A stretch of 64,000 nucleotides of DNA from DASVTU01 sp036387415 (GCA_036387415.1 DASVTU010000039.1:310001-374000), one strand, 5' to 3'. Numbered from the stretch's first letter, positions 15,542-24,306 are shown. The notes: generated by a model not told the origin, from the sequence alone. Made by a program: numbers and translations.

Positions 15542-17344
15542 CTAACCCTTCGACGACGAATCGTTGTCCGGCGCGACGAGTGCGCGGACTCCTTCTGCGC
15601 CCGCAAGTCTGTTTCCGTTGCCGTTTGCGCCGTTGCCGTTCGTGCCTTTGGTGCCGTTGGCGGGCAAGAGGTAACGCATGCGCGGCGACGAAGCGGCGAG
15701 CACACGGAAGGCATGCTGTTTGAAAACCTCGTCGCGCAGCGAAGGCCAGCATCGCTCGAAATCCGCTTCCGTCGCCGCCGGATGCGTCATAAAACAGGCG
15801 CGCAATTCCGCACGCAGTTCTTCATGCAGATGAACTAATCGCGGCTGTTCCGTCCTGCGTCGAATCTCCAAAGTCCATTCTTCTTTGACTGTCGGTTGCT
15901 CCCCGACTTTCAGCGCGCGCACCGCCTCAAGCTCTCGCTGTTGACGTTTGACGAGCGCCGACTGCTCGCGGCTCTCCTGCGCCTGCGCGGCGACGCGACG
16001 ATGTTGCGCCACCTGCTGTACTTCCTGCATCTTCGTGGTCGCCGCCTTCTGTCGGTTGTCTTCCCGTCGCTCCTTTATCAACACGTAGCCGACCGAGACG
16101 AACATGAAGTAAAAAACCAGAAGTTGCGAACGCTGCCTGTAAGCCGTCCCCACGTTGCCCTGAAACACCGAATACGCCAACGTCAACATGCTCGTAAATA
16201 CCAATATCGGCAACGCCTGCCGGAGTCGATACTTCAAGGTGAACCACAAGCCCATCACAAGGAGAGGGAAACTAGCCCACCAGAGCAGCATTTCGGGCAG
16301 CGTGATGGATTGCCTGAGCGACGCCAGTTGCCACGGAAACGGCGCGAACAGGAGATATATCATCCCGATGGGAATCGCGCTCAGAGCGCCGGAGGTAGTG
16401 GACACGTCTACGTCTTTGCCGAAGCCGGATTGCGCCGAGTTGGCGAGGTCGGCGCGGCTGCGTTGGAGAGCTTCGAGGTTTCCATAAATCTCTAGTTGCG
16501 AGCCTGCCGAACGCAGTATCCCCATGTAGGTGAGCGCGAGACCGACGGCGACGATGACGATGAACTGCCGCGCGAGGCTGGTAGCCGTCAGCGTCTTCAT
16601 GCCGATGAGGAACGCGCCGCCCGCTGCCACCACCACCATGTAGAAAATGTAGAAACGCAGACTCATGATGCCGAGCAACGAGGCGACGAGCACGACGAAA
16701 TTTTTGATGCTCAGTTTTTCTCCGAGTTTGAGCGTCGCCAACATCGAGAGCGCGAGCAGGAAGACAAGCAACCCGTCCTTCAACCCCTGCGACGACCACA
16801 GCACCAGACTCGGATAAAAGGCGACGAAAAATGTCGAGAGCCGTGCCACGCGAGAGTTGCGAAAGATGTGTCGGGCGCAGAGGAAGATGACGGGCGCGGT
16901 GGCCGCGCCGAACACGGCGTTGACGAATTGCACGGCCAGCATGTTCTTGCCGATGACAGCGTAGATGCCGCCGACGACGTAGAGCATGCCCCAGTTGCGC
17001 GTCAGAAACGGCCCCATGATGCTCTGAAACATGCTGTAGTGAAGTTCGCCCTCCCACACCTTGACCTGCATCGCGCCGAGATAGTCGTAGGTGAAGGCGT
17101 CGCCGCCGAAGAACTCCTGCAAGTTGAGTGTGAAGATGCTCGTCCCGACCACTATCCTGACGAGCAGCGCGGCGACGAAAACCTGTAACAGAAACTCCTT
17201 CTCCGTTTCCAGACGCGTAATGACGAGACCGACCACAACCGACAGCAACGCGCAGACGGCCACCGCCGACGCGCCGTAAGTCGGCACAAACATGACGACG
17301 CAGGCGCAGACTAAAAGTGATAAAGCAGCCAGAATGGCGTTCAT
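15542..17344 (-). CDS. GT-C-like polytopic membrane protein, paralogue 2, with C-terminal extension
   Basis: The 600-residue product matches paralogue 1 (12956-14353) over about 430 residues: about ten membrane segments, FFGGDAFTYDYLG near residue 80, SSQGLKDGLLVF, and the shared PEMLLWWASFPLL region. Beyond that it carries a Gln/Arg/Glu-rich coiled region (residues about 440-500) and a short segment with MTHPAATEADFERCW that is also present at the end of the 14579-15475 product. The end is Gly/Asn-rich. Like its paralogue it probably acts on polyprenyl-linked sugars, while the cytoplasmic extension may bind a partner (inference). The ATG at 17344 gives MNAILAALSLL, matching the paralogue start. 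Confidence 0.7.
   Translation of the reverse strand: MNAILAALSLLVCACVVMFVPTYGASAVAVCALLSVVVGLVITRLETEKEFLLQVFVAALLVRIVVGTSIFTLNLQEFFGGDAFTYDYLGAMQVKVWEGELHYSMFQSIMGPFLTRNWGMLYVVGGIYAVIGKNMLAVQFVNAVFGAATAPVIFLCARHIFRNSRVARLSTFFVAFYPSLVLWSSQGLKDGLLVFLLALSMLATLKLGEKLSIKNFVVLVASLLGIMSLRFYIFYMVVVAAGGAFLIGMKTLTATSLARQFIVIVAVGLALTYMGILRSAGSQLEIYGNLEALQRSRADLANSAQSGFGKDVDVSTTSGALSAIPIGMIYLLFAPFPWQLASLRQSITLPEMLLWWASFPLLVMGLWFTLKYRLRQALPILVFTSMLTLAYSVFQGNVGTAYRQRSQLLVFYFMFVSVGYVLIKERREDNRQKAATTKMQEVQQVAQHRRVAAQAQESREQSALVKRQQRELEAVRALKVGEQPTVKEEWTLEIRRRTEQPRLVHLHEELRAELRACFMTHPAATEADFERCWPSLRDEVFKQHAFRVLAASSPRMRYLLPANGTKGTNGNGANGNGNRLAGAEGVRALVAPDNDSSSKG
15714..15790. repeat. 77-base perfect direct repeat, copy 2
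   Basis: Identical to 14622-14698. Located in the 3' part of the gene at 15542-17344. Confidence 0.95.
16128..16433. repeat. Near-identical DNA block shared by the GT-C-like paralogues, copy 2
   Basis: Partner of 13155-13460, at an offset of 2973 bases. Confidence 0.85.
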
Positions 17345-17463
17345 AATTTCCGTTGGCGGCTCACAATCTTCTGAACGACTGTGAAGCGCCTATGACTCTC
17401 GCGGTGGTTGCTGTGAATTGGGACTCGCCAACCGTGGCTCGATAGTGTTGGCCGTTGACATTC

Positions 17464-18189
17464 CTAAAGGTCGTCTGGCAGATCGGGTCGCGTCTTATGT
17501 TCGATTAAAAAGCGGTCTTCCTCGCTGAGAGGTTTGATTGGTTTGGCCGGGACGCCCGCAATAAGGTAGTTTTCTTCCTCCAAACGTCCTGTCACGACCG
17601 CTCCGATGCCGACGATGCAGCGCGATGGTATCACGCCGCCCGGCGCGATGCGAATCTCCGAACCGATGTAACTGAATGAACCTATCAGGATGGGGCGCGT
17701 GCGCTGGCGATTGTGCGTCCAGAGAGACGAATTGCGCCCGCCGAGGATGGTGCGACGCCCAATCTCAACGCGGTCTGTGAAATCAATCTTGTGCCCCGTC
17801 GTCACGATGCTGCCGTCGCCCAGTGAAAACTTCGGCTCGATAGCGTTAACCACGTCGGGGTCGGGGATGGAGTTAATCTCGTTGAGACGAATAATCTCCG
17901 CGTAACGACCGAGACGCACTTCGTCGCCTCCGCGCACGACGTTCAAATGGCCGATGCGTGCATGGTCGCCGATGACCAGACGCTTCACGCCAATCACGAC
18001 GTTGAGATGTCCGATGCACACGTCGTCCGCAATCTCGCACTCGCCCGCATCCAGCAACGTCAACCCGACGCGCACACGTTGGCCGATGCGATAACCGAAA
18101 AACAGGCGGTAGCACGGACGCTTCAACGCCGACGGCAGCAACGCGACCAACGCCAACCCCGCCAGCCTGATTTTGCTCGTTCGAGCCAT
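17464..18189 (-). CDS. Left-handed beta-helix acyltransferase (colanic-acid-type acetyltransferase)
   Basis: The 241-residue product shows hexapeptide-like turns (IADDVCIGHLN, IGDHARIGHLN, IGRRTILGGRN) typical of the LbH fold, and ends with a stretch seen in sugar O-acetyltransferases: GVIPSRCIVGIGAVVTGRL then LIAGVPAKPIK. It likely acetylates a sugar of the polysaccharide with acetyl-CoA, at the cytoplasmic side or membrane surface. A short N-terminal hydrophobic segment (LAGLALVALLPSALK) could anchor it. The start has no clear Shine-Dalgarno sequence. Confidence 0.8.
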   Translation of the reverse strand: MARTSKIRLAGLALVALLPSALKRPCYRLFFGYRIGQRVRVGLTLLDAGECEIADDVCIGHLNVVIGVKRLVIGDHARIGHLNVVRGGDEVRLGRYAEIIRLNEINSIPDPDVVNAIEPKFSLGDGSIVTTGHKIDFTDRVEIGRRTILGGRNSSLWTHNRQRTRPILIGSFSYIGSEIRIAPGGVIPSRCIVGIGAVVTGRLEEENYLIAGVPAKPIKPLSEEDRFLIEHKTRPDLPDDL

Positions 18190-18197
18190 CTTGTAAG

Positions 18198-18275
18198 GGA
18201 TGAGGGATGAGGACGGAGGGATGAGTTAAAGATAGATTTTTAACTCATCACTCATCACTCATCACTCGTCGCTCA
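18198..18275. repeat. Class D inverted tandem-unit element
   Basis: The left arm (18198-18230) has GGGATGAGGGATGAGGACGG and the right arm (18240-18275) has ACTCATCACTCATCACTCAT, its imperfect reverse complement. The loop is under 15 bases. The stop codon of the adjoining glycosyltransferase gene is in the last bases of the right arm. Confidence 0.85.
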
Positions 18276-19394
18276 TCCTCCTTTTGCTGCTTCGCGTAGC
18301 GCGGCGGCCAGTGTGTCGGCCTGCGCGGGCACGGTGTAATGCGCGAGGGCGTGTGCACGTCCGGCGGTTCCCATCTGTCGGCGCAAATGTTTGTCCGAGA
18401 GCAGGCGTCTGAGCGCGGCGTGCCACGCGTCGGGCGTCGCGGCGGCGAAATGCGTCCGGCCTTCCTCGCCGATTTCGGCGGACGCGCCGATGGGCGTCGC
18501 CACGAACGGCACGCCGACCGCCATGTACTGTATCGACTTGAAGCCCGACTTGCCCGTCGCCCAATCGCTCGGCACAATCGGATACAAACCCACGTCGAAC
18601 GATTGAAAGTCGCCGATTTCGCGCTCCAACTTCCACGGCAAACTCTCCACCTCGACGCCCTCGACGCTCACATCCTCACGACCCGCCCCGACCACCTTGA
18701 GACGAAATCGCACTCCTTCCCGCGCCAATCTCTGCAAGACCGGAAAAACGGATTCGAGATAAGGATAGGTCGAATGCGTGCCAATCCAACCGACGACGGG
18801 CGTCTCGTCATCGGTCGCCGCGTGGCGTTCGTCCGCGTCGTCGTGCGCGTGTCGCGGGCGAAAACTCTCCGTGTCCACCACGGTCGGGAGCAATCTCGCG
18901 CGCCCGCCTTTGCGCTCCACGTATTCGGCGATAGAACGATTCCCGCACGTCACGACGCGCGCCCAACGTATCAAATCGTCCGTCTTGCCGAACCACTTCA
19001 ACGCGCTGCCGAGTCGTCCGTAGGTCGGGCTAGTATAGGAAACGTAGGTCGCATCGTCCAAATCCAACACCATCGGTCGTTCAGCCACCCGCGTCATCAA
19101 CCATTCAATCAACGGCGGCCCGAACATCATCGCCTCGCGCTGCACCAACAACACGTCCGCCCCGCGCACCGCCGCCACATCCGCCACACGCCCCAGAGCC
19201 GAACGCAACAACCCCACAGCCGTACGCGGCAACTCCGCCCGACGATAGAGCGACGCGAACAGGCGCGAATCGAGAAACGGACGGATTTCGAGTTCGATGC
19301 CACGCTCGGCCAGAGGCGCGACAAACTGCTGTAGACGATAACGCGTCGCCGCAGCTTCAACCGGATACGATGCGAGACCGAGAACTTTCAACAT
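18273..19394 (-). CDS. Glycosyltransferase, GT-B fold (GT4-like)
   Basis: The 373-residue product has normal length. The front half (LKVLGLASYPVEAAATRYR) and LDLDDATYV are typical of a GT4 subgroup found in polysaccharide clusters; the back half has VVGWIGTHSTYPYLESV and GKSGFKSIQYMAVGVPFVAT, where the sugar nucleotide is bound. The usual Glu-x7-Glu is replaced by a K-x-I-Q-Y arrangement, as in other members of this subgroup. It is the first of four consecutive minus-strand glycosyltransferase genes (18.3-22.9 kb). Confidence 0.85.
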   Translation of the reverse strand: MLKVLGLASYPVEAAATRYRLQQFVAPLAERGIELEIRPFLDSRLFASLYRRAELPRTAVGLLRSALGRVADVAAVRGADVLLVQREAMMFGPPLIEWLMTRVAERPMVLDLDDATYVSYTSPTYGRLGSALKWFGKTDDLIRWARVVTCGNRSIAEYVERKGGRARLLPTVVDTESFRPRHAHDDADERHAATDDETPVVGWIGTHSTYPYLESVFPVLQRLAREGVRFRLKVVGAGREDVSVEGVEVESLPWKLEREIGDFQSFDVGLYPIVPSDWATGKSGFKSIQYMAVGVPFVATPIGASAEIGEEGRTHFAAATPDAWHAALRRLLSDKHLRRQMGTAGRAHALAHYTVPAQADTLAAALREAAKGG

Positions 19395-19400
19395 ACGTTA

Positions 19401-19593
19401 GAATTCAGGAGTCAGAATTCAGAAGCCAGTAGAGGGAGCTTGGTTGAATGTTTCTTCAGCATCACTCTTAACAATCGCCTGCGGAATCTCTTTTCAGAGT
19501 CAAAACGCTTCACAGCTTTTCAAACGGCTCTCGACAAGCGAAGAATGAATGCTTTTCTACTGGCTGCTGACTTCTGGCTACCGACTACTGTTT
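19401..19593. repeat. Class A inverted tandem-unit element (A3)
   Basis: Left arm 19401-19434 (GTCAGAATTCAGAAGCCAGT) and right arm 19552-19591 (TCTACTGGCTGCTGACTTCT) are degenerate reverse complements. Its core shares GAATGCTTTTCTACTG with the right-hand part of A1 (GGATGCTTTTCTACTG), so the two are probably related by descent. Confidence 0.75.
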
Positions 19594-20840
19594 CCCAATA
19601 CTTTCTCATAGAGGCGCGTGTAGCGTTCGAGGCCGATGGCGCGCACGTCGAAGAGTCGTTCGGAAACTTGCCGCGTGTGTCGGCGTGTGGCATCGCGGCG
19701 GTCGTCGAGCATGTTGGCGACGGCGGTCGCCGCGTCTCTGTAAGCTTCGGGCGTCAGTTCGCGAACGAGCGCGCCGACGGCTTCGTGTGTGACGAGCGCA
19801 TCCGAATCGCCGACGCCCGCGTTCAAGACGACGGGCAGACCGCAGGCGAGATATTCCGCCGTCTTGGTCGGCGACGAAGCGAGTTTCGAGAAGCAGGGCT
19901 TGATGAAGGCCACGCCCGCGTCGCTCGCCGACAGGTAGGAAGCCACTTCGGCGGATTCGGCGGCGCGCACCGTGTAGCTCTCTGCCGCGACGCCGCGCTC
20001 GCGCATCAATGCATGGACGCGTTCGTGCGCGTGCGGCGTCAACCAGAGAAAATGCGCGGCGGGGCGTTCGCGCCGAATCTCCGCGAAGAAATCGGCCATC
20101 TCCTCTGTCAAATACCAACCGCCAATCGAACCGCTATAGACGAAGACGAAAGCATTCGTGATGCCGAGTTCGGCGCGTCGTGCGGCGCGTTCGGTCGCGT
20201 CGAAACGGAAACGCTCCAAATCGGCGCAGCACGGGACGACTTCATGCGCGAGCGACGCGCGCCCCGCGAGTCCGTCCCAGTCCTTGATGATGCGCCAGAT
20301 GGCTTCCGTCAACGTCACCACGCCGTCCGACGCGGCGAAGCAGCGACGCTCCATCCACTTCGTCAGTCGATACTTGAAACTGCCCGCGCGCCAGTGTCCC
20401 GCGTCCGCGTACTCCTCCGCCATCAAACCGCGCACGTCGAAAATCATCCGCACGCCAAACTCTTTTTTGAGCGCCAGCGCAATCGTCGCCGGAATGTGGC
20501 TGCGCGCGTGCACCATCTCGATGCCGTTTTGACGAACGAGCCGCTTCGCATAACGCACGCCCGCCCCCACGTCGTAGGCCGTCGCAGGCAGCGACGGGCG
20601 CTGATGATAACGGAGTCGATGCCATTCGATGCCGTGCGCGGCGAGCGTTGTTTCGAGTTCCGCAGAGCGACGCAAACCCTCCGGCTCGAAGGCGGCGGGG
20701 CGTTCAAAACTCAGGAGCGTAAAACGCACGCCCTCACGGTCGCTCAGTTCGCGCAAGTACGGGATGACCTGACTCTGCCCCAGAGGGTCGAGCATTCCGT
20801 TATAGGAAACGAACAGTACGCGCCTGCCTCTAAGCGCCAT
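19578..20840 (-). CDS. Glycosyltransferase, GT-B fold (GT4-like)
   Basis: The 420-residue product starts MALRGRRVLFVSYNGMLDPL, a GT4 opening that often reads SYDGMLDPLG, and contains RSHIPATIAL and DVRGLMAEE in the first half. FVYSGSIGGWY and KTAEYLACGLPVVLNAGVG mark the nucleotide-sugar half. The ATG overlaps the end of the upstream GT2 gene by 11 bases, so the two are translated as a coupled pair. It extends the polysaccharide at the cytoplasmic face; linkage unknown. Confidence 0.88.
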   Translation of the reverse strand: MALRGRRVLFVSYNGMLDPLGQSQVIPYLRELSDREGVRFTLLSFERPAAFEPEGLRRSAELETTLAAHGIEWHRLRYHQRPSLPATAYDVGAGVRYAKRLVRQNGIEMVHARSHIPATIALALKKEFGVRMIFDVRGLMAEEYADAGHWRAGSFKYRLTKWMERRCFAASDGVVTLTEAIWRIIKDWDGLAGRASLAHEVVPCCADLERFRFDATERAARRAELGITNAFVFVYSGSIGGWYLTEEMADFFAEIRRERPAAHFLWLTPHAHERVHALMRERGVAAESYTVRAAESAEVASYLSASDAGVAFIKPCFSKLASSPTKTAEYLACGLPVVLNAGVGDSDALVTHEAVGALVRELTPEAYRDAATAVANMLDDRRDATRRHTRQVSERLFDVRAIGLERYTRLYEKVLGNSSR

Positions 20841-21831
20841 TTCTCAATCCCACCGCCCCGCCCGCGAGATGCAGTTTGTCTTTCACAACCCAGTTGACGC
20901 TTCCGGCGAGCGCCGCCGCGTCGAGCACGGCGATGAGCGGCACAAGCACGACGAGTCGCAGCAAGTTGCGTCCCGCGCTCGCCGGAAACTCGCGTCGTTG
21001 ACGACGCAAAGCCGCCACGCCGCGCGCCGCCATAAACAACAGCCACACGCCGAACGTCACCAACAGCCAACGCCATCCTAACACCAACGCCAACAGAGCG
21101 AAGCATGCGAGCGCCGCGTAGCGACGGAAGATAGCCGCCTGCCAATCCTTCCAGAGACCCGCGCGAATGTTGTGGCGCGAATAGTTTTTGAAACGCTTAA
21201 ACGTGCGCCATAGCGTCGGCTGAATATTCCAGCGCACGACGGCGCGCGGCTCGTATGCGATGCGTGCGCCCGCGCGTTCCACTTCGTTCATAAACAGCAG
21301 GTCTTCCGCCGAGCGGAGGTGTTCGGGGAAGCCGCCGACCCTGCGCCACATCTCGCGCCGCATCAAAGACGACGCGATAAAACGCGGGCGCATCCATCCG
21401 CCCTCAACTTCAACGCTCGGCGGCGGCACGTAGGCAATCGCCGCACACTCTTTGAAGAAACTGTCGGTCACGGGCTGCCAAGCCCCGTAGACCGCATCGG
21501 CCTCCGGCTCGCGTCCGACACGCGCGGCGAGCCGCTCAAGCCAATCTTCCGACGGCCTGATGCCCGCATCAATAAACGCCAGCCACTCGCCCGACGCGTG
21601 CGCCGCCGCGAGGTTGCGACCGCGCCCCGGCAACGCTCCCTGTTCAGAGACGAGCCGCACGGGTAAGCCACGCTCGATGTAAGTTTCGATAATCTCTGTC
21701 GTCCGGTCGGTCGAACCGCCGTCGGCGATGACGATTTCATCCGGCACGCGCGTCTGTTCGAGCAGGCCATCGAGCAGCACGCCGATAGAATCCTCTTCGT
21801 TGAGCACAGGGACGATAACGCTAATATTCAT
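20830..21831 (-). CDS. Family 2 glycosyltransferase with C-terminal membrane segments
   Basis: The product has 333 residues from the ATG at 21831. The open frame continues upstream to 22338, but that part is only the shadow of the next gene. GT-A motifs: MNISVIVPVLNEEDSIG, IADGGSTDRT, FIDAGIRPSEDWL, and the acceptor-side SAEDLLFMNEVERAG. Two hydrophobic segments near residues 250-285 and another near 305-325 anchor it to the membrane, as in many GT2 enzymes that act on lipid-linked glycans. Confidence 0.88.
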   Translation of the reverse strand: MNISVIVPVLNEEDSIGVLLDGLLEQTRVPDEIVIADGGSTDRTTEIIETYIERGLPVRLVSEQGALPGRGRNLAAAHASGEWLAFIDAGIRPSEDWLERLAARVGREPEADAVYGAWQPVTDSFFKECAAIAYVPPPSVEVEGGWMRPRFIASSLMRREMWRRVGGFPEHLRSAEDLLFMNEVERAGARIAYEPRAVVRWNIQPTLWRTFKRFKNYSRHNIRAGLWKDWQAAIFRRYAALACFALLALVLGWRWLLVTFGVWLLFMAARGVAALRRQRREFPASAGRNLLRLVVLVPLIAVLDAAALAGSVNWVVKDKLHLAGGAVGLRNGA

Positions 21832-21871
21832 TCGATGGGATTTCGCCTGAAGTGGAGAACTTCCTAAAGCG

Positions 21872-22855
21872 TCAACGGCTGACGCCGAAGGCGTTTCGCG
21901 CGCGATGATAAATGTTCTTGCCGCCCTGATAGACGGCGCTTCCACCCAGTAGACAGTAGAAAAACTTGTGCACCATCTCCGGGTCGAACAGCGTCGCGGG
22001 ATAGGCGCGAAGCGCACGCCACGCGAGCCGCGCGGCCATGTCGGGCTTACCGCCCTGCAAGTAGTAGCCGCCGCTCGTAAAGAGCATGTTGACCATCGCG
22101 CGTCGTTTAAGTTGGCGAATCTCCAGCGGCAAGTCTTCCATCGCAAAGAATTTGTTGTAGAGATATTCCAACTCCGGCGCGGCCTTCGCCGCCTGTGCAA
22201 CCGTCTTGGAATCGGGATGGAGTCGATAGGTGGAGAGCAGTTCGGGCACGTAGGCGATGCGGTGGCGGACGCCCGCGCGCATCCAGAAATCCCAGTCCAT
22301 GAAGTAATAAAACTTGGGGTCGAGCAGCCCGACATCATCGACGACCGAACGACGGATAAACGCCGACGGCTGCGCTATCGGATTCTCGCACTTCAAAACG
22401 AACTCGCGGTAGTCGAATGCGCCGCGTGGCCTGGAACGCTCAAGCGGCGTGCCGTCGGGTTCCGTAAACAGTGTATCGCCGAAGACGATGCCGACATCCG
22501 TGTGCTGCTCGAAATACTCGACCGCTTTATGGACGGCTCCGGGCAGGAGCGTATCGTCGGAGTTGAGCCACGTCAGGATGTCGCCCTTCGCGCGCTCCCA
22601 ACCCTTGTTGATGGTCGGCGTCTGCCCGCGATTGGCGTGCGTCTCCCATTGGACGCGTCCCGTGTATTCAGCCAAAACTTGTGGCGTCTCGTCGGTCGAG
22701 CCGTCGTCAATCACTTGATGTTCGATGCGCGGGTAATCCTGCGCCAGCACGCTTTCGATGGTGGCGCGCAGGTATGCGGCCTGATTGTAGGCAGGCGTGA
22801 CAATCGAAACCAGAGGCAGTTCGGTGTTTGAAATTTTCTTTTCTGAATCGTTCAT
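21872..22855 (-). CDS. Family 2 glycosyltransferase
   Basis: The product has 327 residues from the ATG at 22855. It has PLVSIVTPAYNQAAYLRAT, VIDDGSTDETP, a DxD-like WLNSDDTLLPG and FYYFMDWDFWMRAG, all standard GT-A family 2 positions. A TTG 39 bases further upstream would add residues with no homology support. The gene is the first of the minus-strand run 18.3-22.9 kb, so its promoter probably lies between 22856 and 23000, back to back with the epimerase gene. Confidence 0.88.
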   Translation of the reverse strand: MNDSEKKISNTELPLVSIVTPAYNQAAYLRATIESVLAQDYPRIEHQVIDDGSTDETPQVLAEYTGRVQWETHANRGQTPTINKGWERAKGDILTWLNSDDTLLPGAVHKAVEYFEQHTDVGIVFGDTLFTEPDGTPLERSRPRGAFDYREFVLKCENPIAQPSAFIRRSVVDDVGLLDPKFYYFMDWDFWMRAGVRHRIAYVPELLSTYRLHPDSKTVAQAAKAAPELEYLYNKFFAMEDLPLEIRQLKRRAMVNMLFTSGGYYLQGGKPDMAARLAWRALRAYPATLFDPEMVHKFFYCLLGGSAVYQGGKNIYHRARNAFGVSR

Positions 22856-22993
22856 TTCGCTATCTGACGGACGCTCACATGCGACCAGTATCAAACTGAA
22901 ATCGTTTGGGATGCCTGACGGGGAGATGAGAGGCGTATTTCAAAAAAGGATAAAATATCGCATTGCGCCACACGATGCAATTCGCCCGCCCTG

Positions 22994-23022
22994 TTGCGTC
23001 GCTTTGTGAAATCCACTAAATT
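22994..23022 (+). promoter_or_regulatory. Candidate sigma70-type promoter for the 23127 gene
   Basis: TTGCGT (22994-22999), 17 bases, then TAAATT (23017-23022). The leader would be about 100 bases. Prediction from consensus only. Confidence 0.45.
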
Positions 23023-23126
23023 GCCTTCAAACAAATTCAGATGGAGATTAACGATGCGGTAAAGTGATGCTGCATTTCTGTCTGTGTCTCGAAATCTTAA
23101 TCAACTATCAAACAAGCGAGGTGGAA

Positions 23127-24203
23127 ATGTCTGTCGCAGTTATCACGGGTTCGTCGGGTCTTATCGGGAGCGAGACGGCGAAATTCTTACACGAAAAGGG
23201 CATGGAGATTGTCGGCATCGACAACAACATGCGTAAATATTTCTTCGGCGAAGACGGCTCCACCGATTGGAACACCGCCCAACTCGAACAGACGCTTCCC
23301 AATTTCACGCATTTCCCCGTTGACGTGCGCGACCCCGAAGCCATCGACCGCATCTTCGGCGAGCGCGGCAAAAACATCTCGCTCGTCGTCCACACGGCGG
23401 CGCAACCGAGCCACGACTGGGCGGCCAAAGAACCCGTCACAGACTTCACCGTCAACGCCAACGGCACGCTCGTCTTGCTCGAAGCCACACGCCGCTTCGC
23501 GCCCGATGCCACCTTCATCTTCACTTCCACCAACAAGGTCTACGGCGACACACCCAACGAACTCCCGCTCGTCGAACAGGAGACGCGTTGGGAACTCGAC
23601 CCCGCGCACCCTTACGCCCAACACGGCATCGACGAAACAATGTCCATCGACCAATCCAAGCATAGTCTCTTTGGCGTCAGTAAAGTCGCGGCGGACGTGC
23701 TCGCGCAGGAGTACGGTCGTTATTTCGGGATAAAGACGGGCACGTTTCGCGGCGGCTGTCTGACCGGCCCCGCGCATTCTGGCGCGGAACTCCACGGCTT
23801 TCTCGCCTATCTCATCAAGTGCGTCCTGACGGGCAAGCCCTACACCATCTTCGGCTACAAGGGCAAACAGGTGCGCGACAACATACACTCCTACGACCTC
23901 GTTAACGCCTTCTGGCACTTCGCGCAAAACCCACGCCCCGGTGCGGTCTACAACATTGGCGGTTCACGCCACAGCAATTGCTCCATGCTCGAAGCCATCC
24001 GCTATTCCGAGGAATTGAGCGGCAGACAACTCAACTACACGCTCTCCGACGAAGCGCGCTCCGGCGACCATATCTGGTGGATTAGCGACGTGCGAAAATT
24101 CCGGCAGGATTACCCCGAATGGGAATACAAGTATGACCAACGCAGGATTATCGAAGAAATCGTGGACGCCACACGCGAACGCGTACAGCGACAAACCGCC
24201 TGA
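23127..24203 (+). CDS. CDP-paratose/tyvelose 2-epimerase-like enzyme
   Basis: The product has 358 residues from the ATG at 23127, preceded by GAGGTGG. It is an extended SDR enzyme: GSSGLIGSE binds NAD, STNKVYGD carries the active-site Ser/Thr, and the catalytic Tyr is probably in the HSLFGVSK region, where the usual Tyr of YxxxK is replaced by Phe or shifted. The insertion MRKYFFGEDGSTDWN, the sequence TFRGGCLTGP and the C-terminal GDHIWWISDVRKFRQDYPEW match CDP-tyvelose epimerase (RfbE of Salmonella/Yersinia) and its wider family. No CDP-glucose pathway genes are in the window, so the natural substrate may differ. Confidence 0.82.
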   Translation: MSVAVITGSSGLIGSETAKFLHEKGMEIVGIDNNMRKYFFGEDGSTDWNTAQLEQTLPNFTHFPVDVRDPEAIDRIFGERGKNISLVVHTAAQPSHDWAAKEPVTDFTVNANGTLVLLEATRRFAPDATFIFTSTNKVYGDTPNELPLVEQETRWELDPAHPYAQHGIDETMSIDQSKHSLFGVSKVAADVLAQEYGRYFGIKTGTFRGGCLTGPAHSGAELHGFLAYLIKCVLTGKPYTIFGYKGKQVRDNIHSYDLVNAFWHFAQNPRPGAVYNIGGSRHSNCSMLEAIRYSEELSGRQLNYTLSDEARSGDHIWWISDVRKFRQDYPEWEYKYDQRRIIEEIVDATRERVQRQTA

Positions 24204-24208
24204 CAAAG

Positions 24209-24282
24209 CGACGATGGACGATAGACCACGGACGATAAAAGCCGAGCGCTTTTCCATCGTCAATGGTCTATCGTCCATCGTC
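24209..24282. repeat. Class E inverted tandem-unit element
   Basis: The left arm (24209-24237) has CGACGATGGACGATAGACCA and the right arm (24252-24282) has TGGTCTATCGTCCATCGTCG, which is the exact reverse complement over 20 bases. It lies between two convergent genes, where it could end both transcripts. Confidence 0.9.
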
Positions 24283-24306
24283 GGCATAACGCCGAGGCGT
24301 TATGCC
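24283..24306. terminator. Perfect 10-bp hairpin over the fcl stop codon
   Basis: GGCATAACGC (24283-24292), loop CGAG, GCGTTATGCC (24297-24306). The fcl stop codon (24302-24300) is in the right arm. There is no T tract, so it is at best an imperfect bidirectional terminator working with the adjacent class E element. Confidence 0.5.

Noticed and set aside
21832..22338. N-terminal 169-codon extension of the GT2 gene at 20830
   Set aside because: That part is out of frame with the next gene and has Arg/Ser/Trp/Cys-rich shadow composition; the conserved GT2 start MNISVIVPV is at 21831.
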